The notes: generated from the letters alone by a model not told the origin. Positions 6,040-14,069 are shown, counted from the first letter of the stretch. The stretch: 15,837 nt of DNA from Treponema sp. (GCA_018384055.1 JAHAZL010000004.1:1-15837), one strand, 5' to 3'. Numbers and translations: made by a program.

Positions 6040-6792
6040 ATGGAATACAAACAGTATCATGAAGAACATAAAAATATATTTCACTCTCAGGAGCAGATTT
6101 TTTTCAGTCAGGCCAATGCAGAAGGCTACCTTAGTTTTCACGAACTTCTCCGCATGACTGCTGATCTTGCCGTAGAAGACTATAACCAGCAGGGAATGTC
6201 CAGGGAATTCCTAAAGGATAAAGGTTTTGCAATTTTGGTTTCGCGCCTTGCATTCAGATTTCACAAAATGCCTGTTGAAAATCAGAAACTGGAATTCGTA
6301 ACATGGGAAGAAAAACCTGAGCCACTTCAGCTTGCTCGCTGCTATAAGATTTTTGATATGGATGGCAATCTTCTTGTTAGCGGAAAATCTTATTGGCTTG
6401 TTTGCGATTTGAAAACCCGGCGCCTTATTCCTACTTCTAAATTCGACTTGAGAAAATCCATTGAATTTACAACTGAGATGGACTGCCTTAAGCCTTGTAA
6501 AATTGGTGAACCTGAAGGAATGGAACTTTGGGATTCAAGAAAAATCAAGTACTCGGATCTTGATACCAATGGGCATACAACAAATTCCCGTTACGGTGCA
6601 TTCATTGAAGATGCTTTACCTGCTGAATACCGCGGAAAGGTTCCTTCTGATTTCAAATTAAATTATTCCAAGGAAGCAATGCTGGATAGCCAGCTGGATG
6701 TTTATGGTAAGATAGAAGAAGACGGGAAGAAAATAACAGTCATCGGAAAGACTTCAGAAGGCTGCTCGTTTGAAGCAGAACTTTATTATTGA
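6040..6792 (+). CDS. Acyl-ACP thioesterase (FatA/FatB-type)
   Basis: Acyl-ACP thioesterases release free fatty acids from acyl carrier protein in the cytoplasm. This 250-residue protein shows the expected two tandem hot-dog folds. The first half contains QANAEGYLSFHELLRMTADLA and VSRLAFRF; the second contains YSDLDTNGHTTNSRYGAFIE (171-190), the active-site stretch of the family. D175, N177, H179 and E190 fit the known Asp-Asn-His-Glu set. The common HVNN is HTTN here, a mild departure. It ends a little past KLNYSKEAMLDSQLDVYG and SEGCSFEAEL, normal for bacterial members. GGAGG lies 7 bases before the ATG, so it has an ordinary ribosome binding site, unlike the divergent HD gene. It stands alone, with a terminator about 50 bases downstream. 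In spirochetes its likely role is adjusting fatty acid pools for membrane lipids (inference). Confidence 0.92.
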   Translation: MEYKQYHEEHKNIFHSQEQIFFSQANAEGYLSFHELLRMTADLAVEDYNQQGMSREFLKDKGFAILVSRLAFRFHKMPVENQKLEFVTWEEKPEPLQLARCYKIFDMDGNLLVSGKSYWLVCDLKTRRLIPTSKFDLRKSIEFTTEMDCLKPCKIGEPEGMELWDSRKIKYSDLDTNGHTTNSRYGAFIEDALPAEYRGKVPSDFKLNYSKEAMLDSQLDVYGKIEEDGKKITVIGKTSEGCSFEAELYY

Positions 6793-6845
6793 CATCTAGT
6801 TTGCCATACTTGTGATGAATGACAAGTCTGAACTTGTTTTTACGT

Positions 6846-6886
6846 AAAAAAAAGGCTGCATCTTTTTAAGACGCAGCCTTTTTTTT
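6846..6886. terminator. Bidirectional terminator between thioesterase and GH94-like genes
   Basis: Eight A, then GGCTGC-A-TCTT, loop TTT, AAGA-C-GCAGCC, and eight T. The stem has 10 base pairs with one A/C mismatch and a T run on either strand, so it can end both convergent genes. Confidence 0.93.
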
Positions 6887-6900
6887 GAAGCCCTAGTTTT

Positions 6901-9900
6901 TTAGAGGCTTACATTGATTGCCTTGATTCCACCGTTGCGTGCAAAGAGAACCTTTGTCGTGTCGCATGGAAGAGCGTTGCCTTCATATTCGGCTGTCTTT
7001 CCGTCTGCAAATTCAACATTGATCTTCTTTGTTCCGTTCTTTGTGTAGTTGACCTTTGTTCCGCACCAAGTGAAGCTGAGCTTTCCATCCTTGTATTCTT
7101 CATCTTTAAGGATAACAGGATTGAAAATAGCCTTTCCTTCGCTGATGCTTGCACCGAGTTCACCGAAGCGTGTAAGAACTTCTTCTTTTACCTGGCCTGT
7201 CATACCTGGCTGTTTTGCACCCTTGTGGTATGGTGTGTGGCTGTAAGGATCCGATGGGAATGCACCGTAAAGTTCAGGTGTCTTCTTGAAACTGAGTCCT
7301 GCCTGTATGTTGTAGTATTCGTCCTTAAGCTTGTCTGCGCATGGATTTCCCTTCCTGTATGCGTCAAGGGTGATTTCCTGTACTGCAAGAAGCAGCTTTG
7401 AAACCATGTGCCAGTAGATTGAACCGAGACCTTCATAAGCATAGAAAGTTCCTGAGCGTCCCGTGAAGTTCTGGTGGTTGAATGTCTTTTCGTAGATTTC
7501 GGCAAGGGTTGATGTTTCCTTTGCCGAAAGTTTCTTTGCAAGAGGAAGGGCAGCAATGTGTTCCTGCATTACGCTTGCATTTCTGAATTCAGCGTTGAAG
7601 TGGTAAATATTGTTCTCATCCTTTTCGATGAATGCATTTCCTGTCTTTGTGATCACGCTTTCAAGGGCCTTTGCGTCTTCTGCACTAACATTGTTCTTTT
7701 CAAGGAATGTCTTGAGGTTCTTGTTAGGGTAAAGCATGTAAGATTTCTGACGTTCTTCATAAAGTTTGCTTGCCTTCATTTTTTCAAGAAGTTCAAGTGA
7801 TTCTTCTGTAGAAAGCATTCCGCTTGAAAGGATTGAAACCTGTCCTTCGAGCATTTCCTGGAGGTACTTTACAGTCATTGTCTTTTCACCGATAACAACT
7901 GTGTTGTATGTGTGGTAAAGTCCGTCATCCCTCTTGTTTGCGCGGAGTGTCATTTCAACTGCGTTCTTTACTGCTGTAAGGCAAGTAACGATTTCTTCGC
8001 GGGAAAGTTCAACTTTCTTTGAACCGTAACCGTGCTTGTAAAGGTCATTTCTTTCCTTTTCAAAGATTACGCCTTCTGCGTCTGTAAAGTTTCTTCGTGC
8101 TGTGTCGTCAGACATTGTCTTTTCAAAATCAGTGGTCTGGTATAGTCCGCAGATCTTTGTGAAAGCATTTGCAACTGTTTCAGGAACCTTGTATTTTGCT
8201 GCTGATGATGATGAGTAAACTTCAATCATGAACTTGAGCATGCGGTTAAGGTAACCGAGGGTTACAACTGAAAGACCGTATCCTGCAAGGGCATTGTTTG
8301 CATCGTTCCATTCAGGACGCTGTGTGTTCATCCAGATACCGCCGCCTGGAATGAGGTTTGCTGCCTTCTGGATGATGATCTGAAAAAGTTTTGTCGTGAT
8401 GTTGACAAGCTGAGGCTGTCCCTTCTTGTCTGTGTACATCTTGCGGTCTGTTCCGAATTCCTTGCTTTCCTTGATGAGCCTGTCGCTGAGTTCACCGTCG
8501 AATGTAAGGGAGTTTCTTGGGTCTGCAAGAATTTCCTTGTAGCTCTTGAGTCTGTATGGAACATTTGCGCTGCAGTAAAGTTCGTCGTTAAGACTGCCAA
8601 GAAGTTCATCGCGGTTGATTGCATTCCACTGTTCAAGAAGTTTCTGAAGGTAGATTACCTGGTGGTCGCCCCAGTAACCGTACTGTGCCCATGGATTATC
8701 CGGTTCCGGACATTCCCAGTCAATTCCCTGACGGTTGATTCTGTATGGATTGAATCCGTCTATTGTCATTGCGTTGAGGAATTTTGCACAGATATTCTTG
8801 ATGTATGCAGGATATGACATTGTAAGGGCTTCCCAGTTCTGGAAGATGTCGCGCCAGTTTCCTTCGTAGTTGAGGATTGGATTTCCGTTCTTGTCATTGA
8901 GCATGATGTTGAACTTGTTCCATGGACGGCTTGGGTCACCGTGACGGCGGCTGAAGATTACAGGCATGTATTCCATGAAGAGACGCTGAATCTGTGGATC
9001 CTTTGTTTCGCTTAATGCAGCTTCAAGTTCATCCTTTGAAAGGGAAGTCTTTCCCTTGAATGAAGAAAGGATCTTTTCAAGTTCTTCACCCTTTTCCTTG
9101 TTGCGTGTCTTAACAAAGTCAAAGAGGTCAGGTGCGTTGATCTTTCCGTTGTCTGCGTAGAAACCACCGCGCATGATATTGAACATTACATTTGCCCTGT
9201 GGTGTGCGCATGTCATTTCTTCTGCTGTTTCCTGGATGCCGTCTGCTTCAGAAAGGTATGTTGTCATAAGGTTTTCTGTTGCTTCCATGTCAGCCTTAAG
9301 GGCATCGGAAGCGGCTGCCTTGTTTTTGAGCATGTTCTTGAGGGTTGCGACCTTAGATGCTGTAAGGAATGTGTCGAATACCTGATACCATTCAGCCTTG
9401 TCCTTGAGGGAAATTTTCTGTGCTATGTATGAGGCACCTCTTTCTCCCTTTGTAACAGGTACGCTTTCGATCTTGTCTGTGTCGCCGTCTGCTTCATAGA
9501 AGAGGGCTGGTGTATTTTCCTGAAGGAAAATTTTTCCGTCGCAAGTAAACCAGCTTGTGTTTGCAAGAAGACCTTCGCTTGGTTCAGCTCTGTCTGTAAG
9601 AACTGAAGACATGATGTAGAATGAAAGTCCGCTTTCTGCATCAAGATCTGTTTCCTTGTATGCATCGATGAGGGTTGAATTTTCATTCTGAACATTGCTG
9701 TTGATGCAAGCAGGAAGAACATTGCGGCATCCGTCAACGATGGAAATTTCCATTTCGCTGCCGCTGATGTTTTCGATGCGTGACATCTTTACGAGGCCGA
9801 ACTTTGCGCTGCTTGTCCATCCGTAGCGGAATGAAAGGCCAAGGTTCTTGTTGATTTCTTCAAACCAGATTTTTGTTCCGTTGAGATTCTTGTAGATGTT

Positions 9901-10245
9901 GCGTTCGATTGAAGTGCAGTTCTTTGTTTTATAGTTGAGTCCGGAAAGAAGCGATTCAAAAGGCTGCCAAATTTTTGTTTCTCCGTTTTTCTTTACTGCA
10001 ACTGCAGTCCAGCTTCCCGTTACATTCTTGAGATCAGAAACTTTGTCTACTGTGTAGTATGGAAAAATAGAGTGGTTGCTGTTGATTCTACCTGCTGTGA
10101 TTCCGCCATGAGACCAGCAGAAATTCCACACGTCGGATGAGCTTGTGATTGTCATGAAAAAATCTTCCATGCAGTCGTAATTCTTGATGCAGTAGAATTT
10201 TTCTCCATCAAGTTCAACAAAAGTTCCTTTTACTTCTTTGGCCAT
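6901..10245 (-). CDS. GH94-like large cytoplasmic protein, probable glycoside phosphorylase
   Basis: The protein has 1114 residues and no signal peptide. The N-terminal 270 or so residues look like the beta-sandwich of GH94/GH65-type phosphorylases, and the central part like an (alpha/alpha)6 barrel with GNWRDIFQNWEAL (462-474), GYWGDHQV (523-530) and PEWNDANN (644-651). WND is where GH94 enzymes carry their catalytic Asp, so D648 is the candidate. Near the C-terminus, HTPYHKGAKQPGMTG (from 1003) and a following strand-rich segment resemble the GH94 phosphate-side loop and C-terminal lid. Such enzymes split beta-glucosides with phosphate to give sugar 1-phosphate. The size is nearer 1100-residue families (1,2-beta-oligoglucan phosphorylase, or the GH149 beta-1,3-glucan phosphorylases) than cellobiose phosphorylase (about 800). 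The substrate is undecided. The ATG at 10245 was chosen for its AAGGGG ribosome binding site; a TTG at 10320 falls in the leader hairpins. Confidence 0.72.
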   Translation of the reverse strand: MAKEVKGTFVELDGEKFYCIKNYDCMEDFFMTITSSSDVWNFCWSHGGITAGRINSNHSIFPYYTVDKVSDLKNVTGSWTAVAVKKNGETKIWQPFESLLSGLNYKTKNCTSIERNIYKNLNGTKIWFEEINKNLGLSFRYGWTSSAKFGLVKMSRIENISGSEMEISIVDGCRNVLPACINSNVQNENSTLIDAYKETDLDAESGLSFYIMSSVLTDRAEPSEGLLANTSWFTCDGKIFLQENTPALFYEADGDTDKIESVPVTKGERGASYIAQKISLKDKAEWYQVFDTFLTASKVATLKNMLKNKAAASDALKADMEATENLMTTYLSEADGIQETAEEMTCAHHRANVMFNIMRGGFYADNGKINAPDLFDFVKTRNKEKGEELEKILSSFKGKTSLSKDELEAALSETKDPQIQRLFMEYMPVIFSRRHGDPSRPWNKFNIMLNDKNGNPILNYEGNWRDIFQNWEALTMSYPAYIKNICAKFLNAMTIDGFNPYRINRQGIDWECPEPDNPWAQYGYWGDHQVIYLQKLLEQWNAINRDELLGSLNDELYCSANVPYRLKSYKEILADPRNSLTFDGELSDRLIKESKEFGTDRKMYTDKKGQPQLVNITTKLFQIIIQKAANLIPGGGIWMNTQRPEWNDANNALAGYGLSVVTLGYLNRMLKFMIEVYSSSSAAKYKVPETVANAFTKICGLYQTTDFEKTMSDDTARRNFTDAEGVIFEKERNDLYKHGYGSKKVELSREEIVTCLTAVKNAVEMTLRANKRDDGLYHTYNTVVIGEKTMTVKYLQEMLEGQVSILSSGMLSTEESLELLEKMKASKLYEERQKSYMLYPNKNLKTFLEKNNVSAEDAKALESVITKTGNAFIEKDENNIYHFNAEFRNASVMQEHIAALPLAKKLSAKETSTLAEIYEKTFNHQNFTGRSGTFYAYEGLGSIYWHMVSKLLLAVQEITLDAYRKGNPCADKLKDEYYNIQAGLSFKKTPELYGAFPSDPYSHTPYHKGAKQPGMTGQVKEEVLTRFGELGASISEGKAIFNPVILKDEEYKDGKLSFTWCGTKVNYTKNGTKKINVEFADGKTAEYEGNALPCDTTKVLFARNGGIKAINVSL

Positions 10246-10272
10246 ATTTCGCCCCTTAAAAATGTAGATTGA

Positions 10273-10369
10273 CTGCAGAAAGAAAATTTCAAAAAAGGCG
10301 GAGTCGGGTTCTTCCCCCAAAAACGCCGGTCATTTTTGTGGCGCAGTATTCTTGAAATTCTTTATGCAG
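10273..10369 (-). promoter_or_regulatory. Structured mRNA leader with long closing stem and alternative hairpins
   Basis: On the minus strand the 5' arm 10369-10352 pairs with the 3' arm 10292-10273: CTGCA with TGCAG, AAAG with CTTT, and AATTTCAA with TTGAAATT, interrupted only by a one-base mismatch and a two-base bulge. Inside, GGCG (10327-10324) can pair with CGCC upstream (10343-10340) or with CGCC downstream (10300-10297). The second choice, helped by GGG/CCC inside, is followed directly by six T and looks like an intrinsic terminator. The layout is that of an attenuator or riboswitch. No known riboswitch consensus was recognised. The 135-nt leader and its position just after the predicted transcription start support function. 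Confidence 0.55.
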
Positions 10370-10387
10370 TTATTTTTCTATGGTTTT

Positions 10388-10416
10388 AAGATAAGACAGA
10401 AGTTTTTATATGTCAA
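10388..10416 (-). promoter_or_regulatory. Strong promoter of the GH94-like gene
   Basis: TTGACA (10416-10411), a 17-base spacer, and TATCTT (10393-10388) on the minus strand. Transcription should start near 10381, giving a leader of about 135 nt. Confidence 0.85.
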
Positions 10417-10428
10417 GCAACCGGTTGC
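10417..10428. promoter_or_regulatory. LacI-family-type operator palindrome
   Basis: GCAACCGGTTGC is a perfect 12-bp palindrome with the central CG typical of LacI/GalR operators. It abuts the -35 TTGACA at 10416. A bound repressor would block the promoter, consistent with sugar-responsive control of a carbohydrate enzyme. The regulator gene is not in the window. Confidence 0.75.
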
Positions 10429-10437
10429 CATTCCTGT

Positions 10438-10504
10438 GAAAAATCAAAATTGATTATATAAATCGTAAAATTCGTTTATGGAAATTCCTGAGATTTGATT
10501 TTTC
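10438..10504. repeat. AT-rich inverted repeat upstream of the operator
   Basis: GAAAAATCAAA (10438-10448) and TTTGATTTTTC (10494-10504) are perfect 11-base inverted copies, 45 bases apart. A second imperfect dyad lies between them (ATAAATCG with CGTTTAT). No coding sequence is seen here. It could be a bent or looping control element, or a second stem behind aroA. Confidence 0.5.
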
Positions 10505-10531
10505 AAGTCAGAAACTAATGAGAAAATAAAG

Positions 10532-10569
10532 AAGCCTGCATGTCTGGCAGTTGCCAATCACACAGGCTT
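10532..10569 (-). terminator. Probable terminator of aroA
   Basis: AAGCCTG (10532-10538) pairs with CAGGCTT (10563-10569), with an inner TGGCA/TGCCA stem. On the minus strand it is followed by CTTTATTTTC, a broken T run. It lies about 40 bases behind the aroA stop. Confidence 0.65.
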
Positions 10570-10606
10570 TCCTGATGGTATATTTTTATTGAAAAATCCA
10601 GAAGTC

Positions 10607-11980
10607 TTACAAGGCCTTGAAGTTTGCCCCGATTCCGTTCATTACTTCAAAGAAGTGTGGGAAACTAACATTGCAGCATTCTGCATCCTTTACAGTCACT
10701 GTCTCTCCGTCTGCAAGACCAAGGCCAAGACAAGCCATGCTCATGGCAATTCTGTGGTCAAGGTATGAATCAACTTCTCCGCCATGCATCTTGAATTCGG
10801 GGTTTTTTGTTCCGTCTGCTTTTATCGGGCTGTGGCCGTGAATAATCATGTAGTCAGGTCCTTCTTCTACATTTCCGCCAAGCTTTTCAAGTTCGCTCTT
10901 TAAAACCTTGATGCGGTCAGTTTCCTTTCTGCGGCAAACTTCTGCGTCTTCGATTACTGTTGTTCCTTCGATGAAACATGCTGTTGCGGCAATGGCGCAG
11001 ATGGCATCGGGGAATCCCGAAATCTTTACGTGCAGTTCCTTACCAGGAAGGTTTTCTGTTGTAAGGCGTTTCCCTCCGCAGACAACAAGGAATTTCTTAT
11101 CTTTATCTATCGTAATGTCACCGCCTACGGACTTGAAAATGTCAACGATGGCATCGTCTCCCTGTGTGCCGCCTATATCGATGTTGTCAATTGTGATTTT
11201 GCTGTCTGTAATGAGGCCCGCCATGAGGGGGAAAGCAACTGCCTCCCAGTCGCTTGGAATTGTAGTGTCAAAGGCCTTGAGGTTTACAGGACCGTCAACT
11301 TCAATGTGCTTGAAGTCATCGCTGATCCTGCAGTTTACGCCAACATGTTCAAGCCACTTCTGTGTCATTGTAAGGTATGGAGTTTCCTTTGGATCGCTCA
11401 GTTCAATTTTAAGGGTTCCGTTCATTCTGATGGCAGACATCATGAGGCCCGAAATGTACTGGCTTGAAACGGCTCCGTCTGTATCTACCTTTGCCTTGCA
11501 GTCGATAGGTCCCTTGATGAGCATAGGGCATGTTGTTGCTCCAGGCTGAGAAATGTGGGCTTCTGCACCAAGTTGATTCAAGACATCGACAACATGGGCA
11601 ACAGGACGCTTCCTTATGCTTTCGTCTCCCGTAAAGATGCTCCAGCCTTCAAATGTTGCGGCAATTGGGGAAAGAAAATAGAGGAGGGACCCGCTGTTTC
11701 CAACATCAATTACATTTGTCGGAAGGTGAACCTTGTTTCCAGCCCCCTTTACAGTCCAAACCTTGTCCTTTTCCATTGTTGCAAGGTCATTTTCAAGTTC
11801 TGCACCGATGAGAGGAATTGCTTTGCTTGTACTAAGGCAGTCAGCGCTGGGAAGTGGGTTGCTGATGTGAGAAGTTCCTTCTGCAAGGGATGCAAGGATG
11901 AGGGCTCTGATTGTATGTGATTTTGATCCAGGTACCTGAATGTGTCCGGAAAGCTCATTTTTGAATGCTTTGATTTTCAT
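10607..11980 (-). CDS. aroA: 3-phosphoshikimate 1-carboxyvinyltransferase (EPSP synthase)
   Basis: EPSP synthase joins phosphoenolpyruvate to shikimate 3-phosphate, the sixth step of the shikimate pathway to aromatic amino acids. The 457-residue product has VPGSKSHTIRAL near residues 16-27, DTDGAVSSQYISGLMMSA, the active-site FPDAICAIAA, RRKETDRI (350-357) and SYLDHRIAMS (405-414), so the two-domain fold is complete. One position is unusual: the loop normally read as GNAGTxxR or GNSGTTTR is GNSGSLLYF here (94-102), with Tyr where an Arg is near-invariant. The start at 11980 (MKIKAFKN) was chosen over an ATG 9 bases earlier, because that earlier ATG overlaps the -10 hexamer. There is no Shine-Dalgarno. 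The gene is not clustered with other aro genes; it lies behind the potABCD terminator. Confidence 0.96.
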   Translation of the reverse strand: MKIKAFKNELSGHIQVPGSKSHTIRALILASLAEGTSHISNPLPSADCLSTSKAIPLIGAELENDLATMEKDKVWTVKGAGNKVHLPTNVIDVGNSGSLLYFLSPIAATFEGWSIFTGDESIRKRPVAHVVDVLNQLGAEAHISQPGATTCPMLIKGPIDCKAKVDTDGAVSSQYISGLMMSAIRMNGTLKIELSDPKETPYLTMTQKWLEHVGVNCRISDDFKHIEVDGPVNLKAFDTTIPSDWEAVAFPLMAGLITDSKITIDNIDIGGTQGDDAIVDIFKSVGGDITIDKDKKFLVVCGGKRLTTENLPGKELHVKISGFPDAICAIAATACFIEGTTVIEDAEVCRRKETDRIKVLKSELEKLGGNVEEGPDYMIIHGHSPIKADGTKNPEFKMHGGEVDSYLDHRIAMSMACLGLGLADGETVTVKDAECCNVSFPHFFEVMNGIGANFKAL

Positions 11981-11987
11981 GGGTGGC

Positions 11988-12017
11988 ATTATATATTAAA
12001 TTCAACTGCCTTGTCAT
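11988..12017 (-). promoter_or_regulatory. aroA promoter, predicted leaderless or nearly so
   Basis: ATGACA (12017-12012), an 18-base spacer, and TATAAT (11993-11988) on the minus strand. GCCACCC (7 bases) separates the -10 from the ATG at 11980, so transcription would start at or one base from the start codon. A small AGGAA/TTCCT dyad (12020-12033) sits just upstream of the -35. Confidence 0.72.
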
Positions 12018-12057
12018 TAAGGAAGAATTTCCTCTTTGGAAAAAATTGCAAAGTCAG

Positions 12058-12090
12058 AAAAAAAATCCTGAAGATCATCTGACCTTCAGG
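12058..12090 (-). terminator. Terminator of the potABCD operon
   Basis: On the minus strand CCTGAAG (12090-12084), a 10-base loop, CTTCAGG (12073-12067), then A and eight T. It lies about 25 bases behind the potD stop. Confidence 0.92.
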
Positions 12091-12113
12091 GTACATTCAG
12101 CTATGTCTTTTTT

Positions 12114-13160
12114 TTACTCTTCGAAACGGATTTCCTGCCAGAGGTTGTTGTACTTGTCAAGGTTGTTTCCGATGTCTTCCTTGAGTACGCCGTTGTTCAT
12201 CATTTCTGCCTTGTACATTGGCTTTGTTGTGATGAAGGCTTCTGCATCAGGATTTACAAAACAAGGAAAGTGGAATGCATCAAGAAACTTTGCATAAACT
12301 TCAGGCCTGTGGATGTAGTTTACGAATTCGTTGGCAAGGGCTGCGTGCTTTGAATCCTTAAGGATACACATGCTGTCCATGTAGGAAGGACCGCCTTCTT
12401 CTGGAATAAAGAAGTCGATTGTTTCATCCCACTTGTCTTCAGGTACTTCACCGAATACAACTTCTGCATATCCCTGGCAGAGCCAGAAATCTCCAGAAGC
12501 AAATGACTTTCCGAAACCTTCAGCATCAAACTTAACAAGGTTTGGTTTCCAGTTTTTAAGGATGTGATCCTTTGCCTTAGCAAGCTCTGCGTCATCAATA
12601 GAGTTTACGTTGTATCCGAGGGTAGCAAGGGCATCTCCCATAACTTCGCGCATGTCGTCCATCATAGTTGCGTGACCGGCAAAATTTTTGTCCGAAAAAA
12701 TGTTCCATGAGCGTTCATAGTCCTTTGGAGCCTTTGTCTTGTTTACGGAAATTCCTGCCATTCCAAGATAGTAAGGAACGCAGTAGTTCATTCCTGAATC
12801 GTATGCTGCCATTTCAAAGCACTTTGGATTAATGTGACCCTTGTTTGTCATCTTTGACTGATCGAGAGGCTGGAACATTCCCTGTTCAATCATGATGGAA
12901 CAGTAGTCCTGTGAAGGAACAACAATGTCGTATCCCTTTGCACCTGCACGAAGCTTTGCATACATTTCTTCGTTTGAAGCATAGTAGTCAACCTTTACCT
13001 TGCAGTTGAATTCCTTTTCGAAGTCACGGAGAACTTCATCCGGTGTATAGTATGTCCAGTTGTAGATGTACAGCTGGTTTTCTTCTTCGCCGCAAGAGGC
13101 AAGACCAAAAAATGAAACACCCATGAATGCTGCTGCAATAAAACCTTTGATTTTTTTCAT
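12114..13160 (-). CDS. potD: Spermidine/putrescine-binding lipoprotein PotD
   Basis: PotD captures polyamines outside the inner membrane and delivers them to the PotBC permease. The 348-residue precursor begins with a lipoprotein signal, with lipobox LASC and Cys at residue 23, so it should be anchored to a membrane by lipid. The mature part starts LYIYNWTYYTPDEVLRDFEKE, and has YDIVVPSQDY, the hinge-side PYYLGMAGISVNK, and FHFPCFVNPDA, all like PotD/PotF proteins. Trp and acidic residues that stack on and bind the amines (such as W35 and the Asp/Glu around 255-258) appear present, but fine specificity between putrescine and spermidine cannot be told. AAGGA sits 10 bases before the ATG. It is the last gene of the operon, 33 bases behind potC, and is followed by a strong terminator. 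Confidence 0.95.
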   Translation of the reverse strand: MKKIKGFIAAAFMGVSFFGLASCGEEENQLYIYNWTYYTPDEVLRDFEKEFNCKVKVDYYASNEEMYAKLRAGAKGYDIVVPSQDYCSIMIEQGMFQPLDQSKMTNKGHINPKCFEMAAYDSGMNYCVPYYLGMAGISVNKTKAPKDYERSWNIFSDKNFAGHATMMDDMREVMGDALATLGYNVNSIDDAELAKAKDHILKNWKPNLVKFDAEGFGKSFASGDFWLCQGYAEVVFGEVPEDKWDETIDFFIPEEGGPSYMDSMCILKDSKHAALANEFVNYIHRPEVYAKFLDAFHFPCFVNPDAEAFITTKPMYKAEMMNNGVLKEDIGNNLDKYNNLWQEIRFEE

Positions 13161-13193
13161 TGTTTTTTATCCTTATAAAAAATTAAGAACTGA

Positions 13194-14069
13194 TTAATGT
13201 GCTGCCGCAAAGTTCTTGAGCCTGTTCTTAAGGATTACTGCAACTGCAGTAATGATAAGAATAAGAACAAAGGAAAGGGCATTGATTACAGGGCTTACTC
13301 CAAAACGAATCATGGAATAAACATAGAGAGGGAGTGTTGAACTTCCTGGTCCTGAAACAAGGGCTGTAATGACGTAGTCTTCCAACGACATTGTAACGGA
13401 CATCATGAAGCCTGAAATGATTCCGGGCATGATTGCAGGAATGATTACCTTCCACAGTGTCTGAACTTCATTTGCCCCAAGGTCGTGGCTTGCTTCGATG
13501 ATGGAATAGTCGAATTCATCAACGCGTGCACTTACCATAAGGTAAACGAAAGGAAGACAGAAAGTTGTATGGGCAATGAAAATTGTAAAGAGACCAAGGG
13601 ACATCTTTACCCCGCTGAAGAAAATGAGGAGCGAGATACCCATGATTACTTCCGGAAGAACCATTGGAAGGAAGCTGACAGTCTGAATGTAAGACTTTCC
13701 GATGAACTTGTACCAGCTTACGCCGATGGAAGCAAGAGTTCCAAGAATTGTTGCAACGATACCTGAAGTAATGGCAACAACCAGGCTGTTAATCAATGCC
13801 TGCCAGAGAGGTTTTGACGAGAAAATGAGCTTTTCATACCAGATGAAGGAAAATCCTGCCCAGTTTGTATCCTTTGCACTGTTGAAGGAGAAGAATACGA
13901 TTACGAAAAGTGGAAGAAAAAGGAAAAGCAAAGAAACTGCGAGTACTGTGTTTGAAAAGCTGAAGGGAACCCCACGCTTTTTCCAGCCACGTTTTGCGTG
14001 CCTTGCGTTTTCCGAAGTCGGTATTTTCTTGAATACCTTGTTGTAAAGGGATAATGCTGGATTTTTCAT
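13194..14069 (-). CDS. potC: Polyamine ABC transporter permease PotC
   Basis: This is the second inner-membrane permease of the importer, 291 residues. A basic N-terminal tail of about 35 residues precedes six predicted membrane helices (first at about 41-61, others near 92-115, 127-150, 157-180, 206-226 and 260-280). The cytoplasmic EAA loop that contacts the ATPase is clear: IEASHDLGANEVQTLWKVII (191-210). The N-terminal tail is longer than in Escherichia coli PotC, whose first helix starts within about 10 residues of the start. The ATG overlaps the potB stop by four bases (ATGA), implying coupled translation and equal production of the two permeases. Confidence 0.95.
   Translation of the reverse strand: MKNPALSLYNKVFKKIPTSENARHAKRGWKKRGVPFSFSNTVLAVSLLFLFLPLFVIVFFSFNSAKDTNWAGFSFIWYEKLIFSSKPLWQALINSLVVAITSGIVATILGTLASIGVSWYKFIGKSYIQTVSFLPMVLPEVIMGISLLIFFSGVKMSLGLFTIFIAHTTFCLPFVYLMVSARVDEFDYSIIEASHDLGANEVQTLWKVIIPAIMPGIISGFMMSVTMSLEDYVITALVSGPGSSTLPLYVYSMIRFGVSPVINALSFVLILIITAVAVILKNRLKNFAAAH

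Noticed and set aside
5961..6050. 30-residue N-terminal extension of the HD protein from ATG at 6050
   Set aside because: It would start inside the divergent thioesterase gene and upstream of the likely -10 at 5967-5972; the extra residues look unrelated to the family.
10246..10320. N-terminal extension of the GH94-like protein from TTG at 10320
   Set aside because: The extension would be translated from the leader hairpins. The ATG at 10245 has AAGGGG just upstream and begins family-like sequence.
10434..10448. CRP-like TGTGA half site near the GH94-like promoter
   Set aside because: No matching TCACA lies at the required spacing.
10908..11549. 213-codon plus-strand reading frame
   Set aside because: It lies antisense inside aroA, whose frame carries all EPSP synthase motifs. 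The plus-strand product is low in recognisable structure and has no ribosome site.
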